Part shown: positions 1 through 6,748 of the stretch, one piece after another
Layout: every line of letters begins with the position of its first letter
Numbering within the stretch: position 1 is the stretch's first letter
DNA from: JBGSYJ01 sp041748075
GTDB taxonomy: Bacteria; Acidobacteriota; Thermoanaerobaculia; Gp7-AA8
Direction: 5' to 3'
DNA length: 27,927 nt
Assembly (NCBI GenBank): GCA_041748075.1
Contig: JBGTDX010000049.1
Location: forward strand, 1 to 27,927
Notes under the pieces: generated by a model
Told to the model about the DNA's origin: nothing
Database searches by the model: none
Seen by the model: the letters and a program-made list of their open reading frames with translations, nothing else
Translations under genes and position numbers: made by a program

Positions 1-11
1 GGCGCGCCGTA

Positions 12-185
12 CAGTCTAGCCCCGGGCTCTGCCCGGGGGACTTCGTTCGTGCGGAAGTCGTGTGCGGCCGAGAAGGCGGCCGCTACAGGGCGATTATTTC
101 TTCTCAACCTGTAGCGACTGCCTTCGCGGCCGCATCAATTCGTGCCTGGATCGATCGACCCCGGGCGGAGCCCGGGGCTAAACTG
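12..185. repeat. 174-bp nested palindromic intergenic element
   Basis: Outer arms at 12-38 and 159-185 are reverse complements at 25 of 27 positions, beginning CAGTCTAG and CAGTTTAG when read inwards. Each arm is also itself a small palindrome (CCCCGGGC...GCCCGGGG). Inner arms at 63-89 and 108-134 are a second inverted repeat with about 4 mismatches in 27. A third small hairpin (GACTTC/GAAGTC) lies at 39-59. No coding capacity was seen. The architecture resembles a REP/BIME-like or MITE-like element. Whether it is mobile cannot be told from one copy. Confidence 0.75.
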
Positions 186-205
186 ACGATCGCGCCTGCG
201 CGCGC

Positions 206-679
206 CTAATCCTGATCCATCTCCATCGCGATCTCTCTCTGGCTTCGAGCGAGCTTCTGCAGGAAATCCGCCGCGCTTCCCGTCGGCGTGCGGAGCGTCA
301 GCAGATAGGTCGCAAAGGCTGCAACCGCTCCCACAAATGCAATGGGCCCGATACTCGGAAAGAACGGCCAGAGGAGCCACAGGAGCGCGCCGATCACGCC
401 GACAATGAGAATGGCGACGCGCTGAAACGTCGGAGGCGCGACATGTTCTTCCGCTGATACGGTCACAGTCCCTTCGCCGGGCACGTCTTCGACCCAGCTG
501 AGGACAGATTCCACGGCCCCGGAAGCCGCCGAACCCCTCCGTTGGGGAAGAGTGAACCGGAGCTCGGAGTCGGATGCATCTGTGACCCGGCCTCCGTAGA
601 GCTCGATCAGCTCGGCGGCATTCTCGGCGATATCGCGGAGCGGAACGCGCTCTTCCCGCACGAGGTCCGGCGCGCTCAT
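206..679 (-). CDS. Small two-helix membrane protein, unknown function
   Basis: This is a 157-residue protein that I do not recognise. Residues 1-85 are soluble, acidic and mixed alpha/beta in composition. Two hydrophobic segments follow at about 88-110 and 113-130, separated by the short turn FFPSIGP, and then a basic/acidic tail (QKLARSQREIAMEMD). This suggests a cytoplasmic N-terminal domain anchored by a helical hairpin. Its ATG overlaps the TGA of the upstream glutaredoxin-like gene by four bases (ATGA), so the two are almost certainly co-transcribed and translationally coupled. The stop lies about 20 nt from the palindromic element at 12-185. No function is assigned. Confidence 0.7.
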   Translation of the reverse strand: MSAPDLVREERVPLRDIAENAAELIELYGGRVTDASDSELRFTLPQRRGSAASGAVESVLSWVEDVPGEGTVTVSAEEHVAPPTFQRVAILIVGVIGALLWLLWPFFPSIGPIAFVGAVAAFATYLLTLRTPTGSAADFLQKLARSQREIAMEMDQD

Positions 680-963
680 CGACCGATCTCCTGCGAGCTC
701 AGCGCCCGCTCGACGCGTTCCACGAGCTCGGATTCGACGACTCGATATTTGAATGCTTTCTTCCCACCGACGAAAACGACCGGGACCTGGTCAGAGAACC
801 TGGCACACAGCTCCGGGTCGCGGTCAATATCGACTTCCGTAATGGAAATGGGCAGACTGCGACGGCGCGCCGCTTCGACGATCACCAGCTTCGCTTCGTC
901 ACAGAGACAGCAGCTTTGTCGCGAATAAATGAGAACCTCCACGTGAGCGGCCGCGTCGGACAT
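676..963 (-). CDS. Glutaredoxin-like (DUF836-type) protein
   Basis: The 95-residue protein opens with a beta strand followed by YSRQSCCLCDEAK, the usual place of the redox CxxC (here CCLC) in short glutaredoxin/DUF836 proteins. It then has ITEVDIDRDPEL and the cis-proline region QVPVVFVGG, all typical of the thioredoxin fold. Small proteins of this group are thought to act as cytosolic thiol-disulfide exchangers; the substrate is unknown. The start at 963 gives the normal family N-terminus. An in-frame ATG at 1008 would add an atypical 15 residues. It forms a two-gene unit with the membrane protein downstream (4-nt overlap) and is divergent from the SDR gene, sharing about 65 bp of upstream DNA. 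Confidence 0.75.
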   Translation of the reverse strand: MSDAAAHVEVLIYSRQSCCLCDEAKLVIVEAARRRSLPISITEVDIDRDPELCARFSDQVPVVFVGGKKAFKYRVVESELVERVERALSSQEIGR

Positions 964-1028
964 GTTCCGTAGTGTAACGAATAAGCAAGGGCAAAACTCG
1001 TGAGTCAAGCCAGAACTGAAAGGTACCT

Positions 1029-1796
1029 ATGAGCCCGGAAAGCCTCGACCTCAGCGGCAGAGTCGCACTGATCACAGGAGCATCGAGAGGGATCGGACGG
1101 GAAACGGCCCTGATGCTGGCTCGCGCAGGCGCATCCGTCGTCATCAATCACCGTGACAGCGCTGATGCCGCCGCCGAAGTCGCTGCTCTGGTCGACGGAA
1201 AGCGGGGGCTCGTGGTTCAGGCTGACCTGGGAGATCCCGAGCAGGTCCGGCATCTCATCGAAACGACGGTCGAGCGGTTCGGCCGTCTCGACATCCTGGT
1301 CAATAACGCCGCTACCTTCGAGCTGAACCGGTTCGACCGCGAGAGTTACGAGGATTGGCAGGAGGGTTGGCGCCGGACATTCCAGCTCAATGTGTTCGGC
1401 GCGGCGAACGCCGCCTGGCTCGCGATACGCCAGATGCGCACGCAGGGCGGTGGAAAGATCATCAACGTTGCATCGCGGGCCGCGTTCCGCGGGGAAACCG
1501 AGTTTGCAGATTACGGAGCGTCCAAGGCCGCTCTGGTCAACCTGACACGAAGCATCGCCCGGGCATGCGGCCCGTGGAACATCGTCAGCAGCTGCGTGGC
1601 TCCCGGATTCGTCGACACCGAGATGGCACACTCAGAGCTCGAACAGCACAGGAGCGAGATCGAGGGCCAGATTCCCCTCGGACGGATCGGGACTCCCTCC
1701 GACGTTGCCGGCGTAATCCTTTTTCTCGCATCGTCGATGGGAGACTATCTCAATGGAACGACGATAGACGTGAACGGCGGCTCCTGGTTTCATTGA
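1029..1796 (+). CDS. SDR-family NAD(P)-dependent oxidoreductase (FabG-like)
   Basis: A 255-residue classical short-chain dehydrogenase. It shows the cofactor motif TGASRGIG (residues 16-23), the NNAA motif (92-95), and the catalytic tetrad N121, S149, Y162 and K166 (YGASK). It ends with DVNGGSW, as FabG-type enzymes do. Members reduce or oxidise keto/hydroxy groups with NAD(P)H. The substrate cannot be read from sequence, and the lack of a fab cluster argues against it being the main FabG. The start is supported by AAAGG five bases before the ATG. Family confidence is high and substrate confidence is low. Confidence 0.9.
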   Translation: MSPESLDLSGRVALITGASRGIGRETALMLARAGASVVINHRDSADAAAEVAALVDGKRGLVVQADLGDPEQVRHLIETTVERFGRLDILVNNAATFELNRFDRESYEDWQEGWRRTFQLNVFGAANAAWLAIRQMRTQGGGKIINVASRAAFRGETEFADYGASKAALVNLTRSIARACGPWNIVSSCVAPGFVDTEMAHSELEQHRSEIEGQIPLGRIGTPSDVAGVILFLASSMGDYLNGTTIDVNGGSWFH

Positions 1797-1849
1797 CCGA
1801 GCGCTGCGCCGTGTGACCGGTCCGGATTTTGCTTCAATGTATTCAGCTG

Positions 1850-2041
1850 ATGACCACTTTAGCCACCATTCTCGTCATACTCGCAGCGCTGGGGCTCGGA
1901 CTGCTTCTGGCGTTTCTCCCGATGAAAGTGCTCATGGCCGCGATCGCCCGGAATGTCACCGAGCCGATCCGGCAGTTCATCGAACGGCAGCGGGAGCGGC
2001 GGAAAGTGGCTCGCGACACGCCAGACCGCCGACGTAGCTGA
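1850..2041 (+). CDS. Small single-pass membrane protein, unknown
   Basis: A 63-residue protein with one long hydrophobic helix (about residues 3-24, TLATILVILAALGLGLLL). It is followed by a moderately amphipathic stretch and a strongly basic tail (ERQRERRKVARDTPDRRRS), giving an N-out/C-in prediction by the positive-inside rule. I chose the ATG at 1850 because it places the helix at the N-terminus; a TTG at 1829 would add seven residues. No good Shine-Dalgarno site precedes either start. It lies about 50 nt after the SDR gene and converges on the TlpA-like gene. No family was recognised. Confidence 0.5.
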   Translation: MTTLATILVILAALGLGLLLAFLPMKVLMAAIARNVTEPIRQFIERQRERRKVARDTPDRRRS

Positions 2042-2053
2042 ATCCTGCTCCTC

Positions 2054-2599
2054 TCAAAGCGCCTTTTCCAGAGCCGCATTCAACGCGGGATCGGCAGCCC
2101 TGACGATGCCACGGTGAACCCAGAGAATCGTCCCCTCCCGGTCGATCAACGCCGATGTGGGTATCACGGTCGTCTGAAACAGATCGGCGATTCTCCCCTG
2201 CGGATCCAGCACCACCGGGTAGGTCATCTGCTGCTCCCGCACGAACTCCCGCACGATCTGATTCGCACCGGGATCGTCGATGCTCACTCCCACGACCTCG
2301 AATCCACGGGATCCGAACTCGTCATGGAGAACCTGGAGCTCCGGAATCTCCACTCGACAGGGTCCGCACCAGGTCGCCCATATGTTCAGCAGAACCACCT
2401 TTTCGCTCGTCAGCTCATAAGGACGGCCATCCAGAGTGGTGGCATCGTAAGACGGCATCCGGCCTCCGACGACAATGCGCCCATCACGCTCTATCTGTCT
2501 CGCCTCCGAAGGTGACGTCGAGGTCGAACCCTCACGTTCACCCCGGCACGCCAACAGACTTCCGACCAGCACCAACGCCAACACGAGGGATCCCTTCAA
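2054..2599 (-). CDS. TlpA/ResA-like thiol-disulfide oxidoreductase lipoprotein
   Basis: A 181-residue thioredoxin-fold protein with a lipoprotein signal (hydrophobic segment then LLAC, Cys18). The redox motif is WCGPC (Cys78/Cys81) and the cis-Pro region is TVIPTSALID. The VGVSIDDPGA segment is typical of AhpC/TlpA-type proteins. It would act on the periplasmic side of the membrane, often in reduction of apocytochrome c or other exported thiol proteins; the partner is not visible here. The start is the TTG at 2599: GGGAGG lies seven bases upstream, and the resulting MKGS begins a normal signal peptide. A TTG at 2605 lies too close to the same ribosome site. The gene is monocistronic in this window. 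Confidence 0.88.
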   Translation of the reverse strand: MKGSLVLALVLVGSLLACRGEREGSTSTSPSEARQIERDGRIVVGGRMPSYDATTLDGRPYELTSEKVVLLNIWATWCGPCRVEIPELQVLHDEFGSRGFEVVGVSIDDPGANQIVREFVREQQMTYPVVLDPQGRIADLFQTTVIPTSALIDREGTILWVHRGIVRAADPALNAALEKAL

Positions 2600-2732
2600 A
2601 TCCAAACCTCCCGGGAGTCGAGTCGTTAAGAAGAATCCGGAAGGGGCGTCTGTGCCCGATCCGGTGATTGGGATTCTAACAGCAGGCGCACCCGGGACTA
2701 CCCGAGCTTGCAGAAAGGCAAGACCAATGCAA

Positions 2733-2754
2733 AAGCCTCCCTTCCGGGAGGCTT
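2733..2754 (-). terminator. Rho-independent terminator of the prs-rplY unit
   Basis: A perfect 9-bp stem (AAGCCTCCC / GGGAGGCTT) with a 4-nt loop lies 35 nt after the rplY stop. On the minus strand it ends in a short T run (CTTTTG). The plus strand also has GTTTTG after the stem, so it may work in both directions. Only rplY reads directly into it. Confidence 0.85.
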
Positions 2755-2788
2755 GTTTTGATAATCGCTTTCACATCAGGCGGGTACG

Positions 2789-3439
2789 CTACGTTGTCTC
2801 TTCCTCGTCCTTACCCTTCTTGATCAATTCCGGCTCGACCTCGGCTTCTTCCGTAACCTCTTCCACGACCTCGGCACGAAGGGTCGCAACGCTGACGACG
2901 AGCCTGTCCGGCTCTTCGAGCATTTCGACGCCTTCAGGGACCTCGAGATCCGAGACCCGAATCACGTCATGGAGCTTCAGAGATGAGACATCCACGACGA
3001 ATTCGTCCGGAATGGAACCCGGAAGGCATTCGACGTGAAGTTCGCGAGCCTGAAAGTCGAGAACACCTTCGCCGTTCTTCACGGCAATGGAAGTGCCCGA
3101 GACCCTGACCGGGATGGTGACGCGGACCACTTCGTCCATGACGACCCGCACGAAGTCGATATGGTTCATCTTGCGGGAGATCGGATTCATCTGAATATCT
3201 TTGATCATCGCGTGACGCGACTGATCGCTGTCCGCCATCTTCAGAAGAAAAATCGAGCGGATTCCATGCTCGCTCTTTCTCACGAGCTCGGAAACACTTT
3301 TCTGGTCCACACTGATGGATACCGGCTCTTTGTGGCCGCCGTAGACGACTGCCGGAACCCGGCCCTTCTGGCGAAGCTTTCTCGCCACTCCCTTGCCCGA
3401 CTCCTCGCGGCGGGAAACTTCCAATTCGAGATCAGCCAT
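2789..3439 (-). CDS. rplY: 50S ribosomal protein L25 (general stress protein Ctc type)
   Basis: A 216-residue protein of the long L25/TL5/Ctc form. The 5S-rRNA-binding domain (residues about 4-93) contains the hallmarks GVARKLRQKGRVPAVVYGG and HIDFVRV. The C-terminal TL5 beta domain (about 100-185) follows, then a very acidic tail (EEVTEEAEVEPE...KGKDEEETT). It binds 5S rRNA in the large subunit. It lies 82 nt downstream of prs in the same direction, an arrangement common in bacteria. AAAGGAG ten bases before the ATG supports the start. The terminator at 2733-2754 ends the unit. Confidence 0.96.
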   Translation of the reverse strand: MADLELEVSRREESGKGVARKLRQKGRVPAVVYGGHKEPVSISVDQKSVSELVRKSEHGIRSIFLLKMADSDQSRHAMIKDIQMNPISRKMNHIDFVRVVMDEVVRVTIPVRVSGTSIAVKNGEGVLDFQARELHVECLPGSIPDEFVVDVSSLKLHDVIRVSDLEVPEGVEMLEEPDRLVVSVATLRAEVVEEVTEEAEVEPELIKKGKDEEETT

Positions 3440-3521
3440 GGCGCAACAACTCCTTTAGAATTCTCAATAGACAGGATGATAAGCGCCCGAAAGGCGCCAT
3501 TATTCCGTCTACTACTTCCCC

Positions 3522-4466
3522 TTACATCTCAAACAACGAACTGACCGAGTCCTCGTGATGGATTCTTTTGATCGCCTCAGAGAGCAATTCTGCAATCGAC
3601 AGGGTTCTGAGCCGGTCGCAATCGGCTTCTTTCTCGGCCATCGGCATCGAATTGGTGACCACGACCTGTTCGAGCTCCGAGCTGTTGATCCGTTCTATGG
3701 CCGGTCCCGACAGAACCGCGTGTGTACAACAGGCTGAGATCGACTTCGCGCCCTCCTGGTGCAATGCCCTGACCGACTCGATGAGGGTCCCTCCGGTATC
3801 GATGATGTCATCCACGATGAATACGTTCCGGCCTTCCACCTCTCCGATGATATGCATCACCTGCGTCTGATTCTTCGCGATCCGGCGCTTATCGATGATG
3901 GCGAGAGTCGCTCCCAGTCTTTTGGCGTAAGCCCTCGCCCGCTCCACACCGCCTGCGTCGGGTGAAACGATGGTCAGATCCTCGGGCTCGAGAGACTTCA
4001 GGTATCGGATGATGACGGGCGCGGCGAACAGGTGATCGACGGGAATGTCGAAGAACCCCTGGATCTGCGGTGCATGCAGGTCGAGAGTCAGGACCCGGCT
4101 GGCCCCCGCAGCCGTGATCAGATCGGCCACGAGCTTGGACGTGATGGGAACTCGGGGCTTGTCTTTGCGGTCCTGCCGGGCGTAGCCGTAGTAGGGGACA
4201 ACGGCGGTGACCCTGCTCGCAGAAGAACGCTTGAACGCGTCGAGCATGATCAGCAGTTCCATCAGATTGTCATTCACCGGAGGCGAGGTAGGCTGGACGA
4301 TGAACACGTCGGCGCCACGCACGTTCTCGTCGATCTGCGCGTAATTCTCGCCGTCGGAGAAGTTGTAGAGCGCAGCGCGGCCCGGCTCGACGCCGAGGAT
4401 CCCGCAGATCTCATGCGCGAGCGAGGGGTGAGCTCGTCCGGTGAAAATTTTCAGGGGTCCGTACAT
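3522..4466 (-). CDS. prs: Ribose-phosphate pyrophosphokinase (PRPP synthetase)
   Basis: A 314-residue cytosolic enzyme that makes PRPP from ribose-5-phosphate and ATP for nucleotide, His and Trp synthesis. Family motifs are clear: FSDGENYAQIDENVRG near the N-terminus, VVPYYGYARQDRK, the ribose-5-phosphate segment DLHAPQIQGFFDIPVDHL, and the PRPP loop VDDIIDTGGT. The length is normal. The ATG at 4466 gives the family-typical MYGPLKIFTG; an in-frame ATG at 4478 would add four residues. Neither has a good ribosome site. A TATAAT on the minus strand at 4502-4507 implies a short leader. It is co-directional with rplY. Confidence 0.96.
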   Translation of the reverse strand: MYGPLKIFTGRAHPSLAHEICGILGVEPGRAALYNFSDGENYAQIDENVRGADVFIVQPTSPPVNDNLMELLIMLDAFKRSSASRVTAVVPYYGYARQDRKDKPRVPITSKLVADLITAAGASRVLTLDLHAPQIQGFFDIPVDHLFAAPVIIRYLKSLEPEDLTIVSPDAGGVERARAYAKRLGATLAIIDKRRIAKNQTQVMHIIGEVEGRNVFIVDDIIDTGGTLIESVRALHQEGAKSISACCTHAVLSGPAIERINSSELEQVVVTNSMPMAEKEADCDRLRTLSIAELLSEAIKRIHHEDSVSSLFEM

Positions 4467-4501
4467 TGCAGGAAACATCGCGCGCGCGGAGACGGAGTTG
4501 G

Positions 4502-4507
4502 ATTATA
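4502..4507 (-). promoter_or_regulatory. Candidate -10 box for prs
   Basis: The minus strand reads TATAAT here, a perfect sigma-70-type -10 hexamer. It lies about 35 nt before the chosen prs start and would place the transcription start near 4495. No good -35 hexamer is seen at 16-18 nt spacing; TTGACG occurs only 9 nt upstream. Confidence 0.55.
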
Positions 4508-4639
4508 CAAATCGGTCGTCAAAAAGAAAGCCAACCGGGCTCGCCTCCACCAGTGGCGGCAAACTCGCTGGTCTCAACCGGATGATAACGGGCATCGGCG
4601 ATGCGGCCACGAATTTTATTCTCGCCAGCGTGGTTCATC

Positions 4640-4668
4640 TTGAGCACATCGGGTACATCCCGTACAAT
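4640..4668 (+). promoter_or_regulatory. Promoter of tRNA-Arg
   Basis: TTGAGC (4640-4645) and TACAAT (4663-4668) are separated by exactly 17 bases. They would start transcription near 4675, seven bases before the mature tRNA. Spacing and position both fit a housekeeping sigma factor promoter. Confidence 0.8.
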
Positions 4669-4681
4669 GCCACTCCCTCCC

Positions 4682-4758
4682 GCGCCCATAGCTCAGCTGG
4701 ATAGAGCGACAGCCTCCGGAGCTGTAGGTCAGAGGTTCGAATCCTCTTGGGCGCACCA
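4682..4758 (+). tRNA. tRNA-Arg (anticodon CCG)
   Basis: The complete cloverleaf includes acceptor GCGCCCA/TGGGCGC, D arm GCTCAGCTGGATAGAGC, anticodon stem ACAGC/GCTGT with loop CTCCGGA (anticodon CCG), and T arm AGAGG-TTCGAAT-CCTCT. Discriminator A is followed by an encoded CCA (4756-4758). It reads CGG arginine codons. It is preceded by its own promoter and followed after five bases by the GC-rich repeat. Confidence 0.97.
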
Positions 4759-4762
4759 ATTC

Positions 4763-4945
4763 CCTCCCACCCACCGGTTCTGAGTTGTGCACTCCCACCC
4801 GCCCTCACGGTTCTGGGTTGTGAGTTCCCACCCTCCCGGTCGAACTCAGAACGCGAGCCATGCGGGTGGGCGGGAACCCAGAACCCACAACGGTGCTGGG
4901 CGGGCGGGAGTGCACAACTCACAACCGGGCGGGTGTGCGGGCTCA
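4763..4945. repeat. GC-rich inverted repeat, copy A, abutting the pilB stop codon
   Basis: Two arms of about 75-80 nt (4765-4838 and 4863-4945) are imperfect reverse complements around a spacer of about 24 nt. Each arm holds two related units built on GGTTSTGRGTTSTG followed by CCCRCCC runs. The longest exact inverted match is GAGTTGTGCACTCCC (4782-4796) against 4906-4920. The inner unit pair (4808-4837, 4864-4893) matches at about 24 of 30 positions. The right edge is TGAGCC on the minus strand, which is also the stop codon of pilB. The same family recurs at 26735-26941. Confidence 0.85.
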
Positions 4946-6739
4946 GATTCCCGTTACCCGCACAACCTCCTCGAACGTCGTCACGCCTTCGGCCAGTTTT
5001 CGCAGGGCTGACTGGCGCAGACTTTTCATCCCCCGCTTGAGAGCAGCTTCCTTGATCTTGATGAAGTCCTCGGAACGGTCGATCAGATCCCGGATCGGGT
5101 TGTCGATCGTGAGAATCTCGAAGATTCCCGTCCTGCCGTAATACCCGGTGTTGCGACAGCGCATACAACCCGCACCCTCTCTGACGATGATCCGCTTGCC
5201 TGGCGGGGCATTCAGGTTGAGCATCGCCGCCTCTTCCGGAGTCAGCGGGCGATTCCGCCTGCAGTCCACACATATTTTGCGGACGAGCCGCTGCGCCATC
5301 GCCCCGATGAGCGTGGAAGAAATCAGGAACGGCTGGATCCCCAGGTCGACCAGACGAGTCACCGATGCAGCCGAATCGTTCGTGTGGAGCGTCGAGAATA
5401 CGAGGTGACCCGTAAGCGCGGCCTGTACGGCATTCTGCGCGGTTTCCCCGTCACGGATCTCGCCCACCATGATGATGTCGGGATCCTGCCGCAGGATGGT
5501 TCGCAGCGCCGAGGCGAACGTGATTCCGACCTTCGGCTGAACGGAAGTCTGATTGAAGTCTTCCCAGATCATTTCTACCGGCTCTTCGATCGTGGTGATG
5601 TTCACCTCCGGCGTGTAGACCGCGCGGAGCGCGGAGTACAAAGTGACCGTCTTGCCCGACCCGGTCGGCCCTGTGACCAGAATGATGCCGTGAGGCCGCC
5701 GGATCCATTCGCTGAAAGTCTTCAGCTCGTCTTCATAGAAACCGAGACCGGAAAGGTCGCGGATCATCACGTCCGGATCGAAGATCCGCATCACCACTTT
5801 TTCGCCGAATGCCGTCGGCAGCGTCGAGACGCGCAGCTCGATCTCCTTGCCTTCGCGCTCGGTCTTGATTCTTCCATCCTGAGGGCGGCGTTTCTCGGCA
5901 ATGTCCATGCGGCACATCGTTTTCAGGCGTGAGGTCACGGCCAGATTGACAATCTTCGGAACGCGTTGCATTTCGTGAAGGATCCCGTCAATGCGGAAAC
6001 GGATCTGCGCGTACTCCCGCTTCGGCTCGATGTGGATATCCGAGGCACGCGAGTCGTACGCGTGCTGGAGCATGTAGTCGACGGCATTGACGATGTGCTG
6101 ATCGCTGGTCTCGATCTCGGCGCCCGACTTCAGACGGACGTACTGCTCGAGGTTTCCGAAGTCGAAACCGGATTTCAGGTCCCGCTCCGCTTTGGTCACT
6201 GAAGAGCGGAACCCGTACAGCTCGTTGACGACCTGCAGTACATCAGGCTCGGCAGCCACAACGAGGTCGAGCTCCTGTCCGGCAATCGTGCGGTACGAGT
6301 CGATGGAGGTCCGGTCGAACGGGTTCACCACAGCCACCATCAACCGGCCGTTGCGCACCTGAAGCGGGAGCATCATGTGTTTCCGCGCGAAGGGTCGCGA
6401 GATCTTCGCCTCGATGAACTCCACGTCGAGCTTGAGCGCGTCGATCTTGTGGAATGGGAGGGAAGCTTCCTCAGCGACGAGCCGGGCCAGAAGATACTCG
6501 TCGATCCTGGTTCCCTGCCCTGAGCTGTCCGTCAGGTTCATCGCCGTCACGGCCTTGAACGGGCTCGGAGTCTCTTCCGACCGGGTCCTCGAGCGGGCCT
6601 GGAGCCGGGCCTGGCGGTCGACGTTCTGCAACTCGGAGTGCTGCTCATCATCGATGAAGCCTGCTGCGCGAAGAAGCTCACCGAGGTGCGCAACCGTGAT
6701 CTCGACGGCCCTGCCCCGCGGAGTCTCTGATACGGACAT
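4943..6739 (-). CDS. Type IV pilus/type II secretion assembly ATPase (PilB/GspE family)
   Basis: A 598-residue hexameric motor ATPase that powers assembly of a pilus or pseudopilus from the cytoplasmic face. The N-terminal GspE/MshEN region spans about residues 14-175 and contains HLGELLRAAGFIDDEQ and a second related stretch after a charged insert. The core shows Walker A GPTGSGKT (357-364), the Asp box, LRQDPDIIMVGEIRD and HTNDSAASVTRL. A C-terminal zinc-binding CVDC...CMRC motif is characteristic of PilB/GspE and absent from PilT. It lies 9 nt after the methyltransferase stop, with no Shine-Dalgarno site. No other pilus or secretion gene lies in the window, so PilB versus GspE is undecided. 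Confidence 0.92.
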   Translation of the reverse strand: MSVSETPRGRAVEITVAHLGELLRAAGFIDDEQHSELQNVDRQARLQARSRTRSEETPSPFKAVTAMNLTDSSGQGTRIDEYLLARLVAEEASLPFHKIDALKLDVEFIEAKISRPFARKHMMLPLQVRNGRLMVAVVNPFDRTSIDSYRTIAGQELDLVVAAEPDVLQVVNELYGFRSSVTKAERDLKSGFDFGNLEQYVRLKSGAEIETSDQHIVNAVDYMLQHAYDSRASDIHIEPKREYAQIRFRIDGILHEMQRVPKIVNLAVTSRLKTMCRMDIAEKRRPQDGRIKTEREGKEIELRVSTLPTAFGEKVVMRIFDPDVMIRDLSGLGFYEDELKTFSEWIRRPHGIILVTGPTGSGKTVTLYSALRAVYTPEVNITTIEEPVEMIWEDFNQTSVQPKVGITFASALRTILRQDPDIIMVGEIRDGETAQNAVQAALTGHLVFSTLHTNDSAASVTRLVDLGIQPFLISSTLIGAMAQRLVRKICVDCRRNRPLTPEEAAMLNLNAPPGKRIIVREGAGCMRCRNTGYYGRTGIFEILTIDNPIRDLIDRSEDFIKIKEAALKRGMKSLRQSALRKLAEGVTTFEEVVRVTGI

Positions 6740-6748
6740 GATGGAAGT

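Noticed and set aside
4508..4530. TTGACG as the -35 partner of the prs TATAAT
   Set aside because: The spacer is only nine bases, far from the required 16-18.
4943..6739. Evidence for a complete type IV pilus or type II secretion locus
   Set aside because: Only the motor ATPase is present; no pilin, PilC/GspF, secretin or prepilin peptidase gene is in the window.
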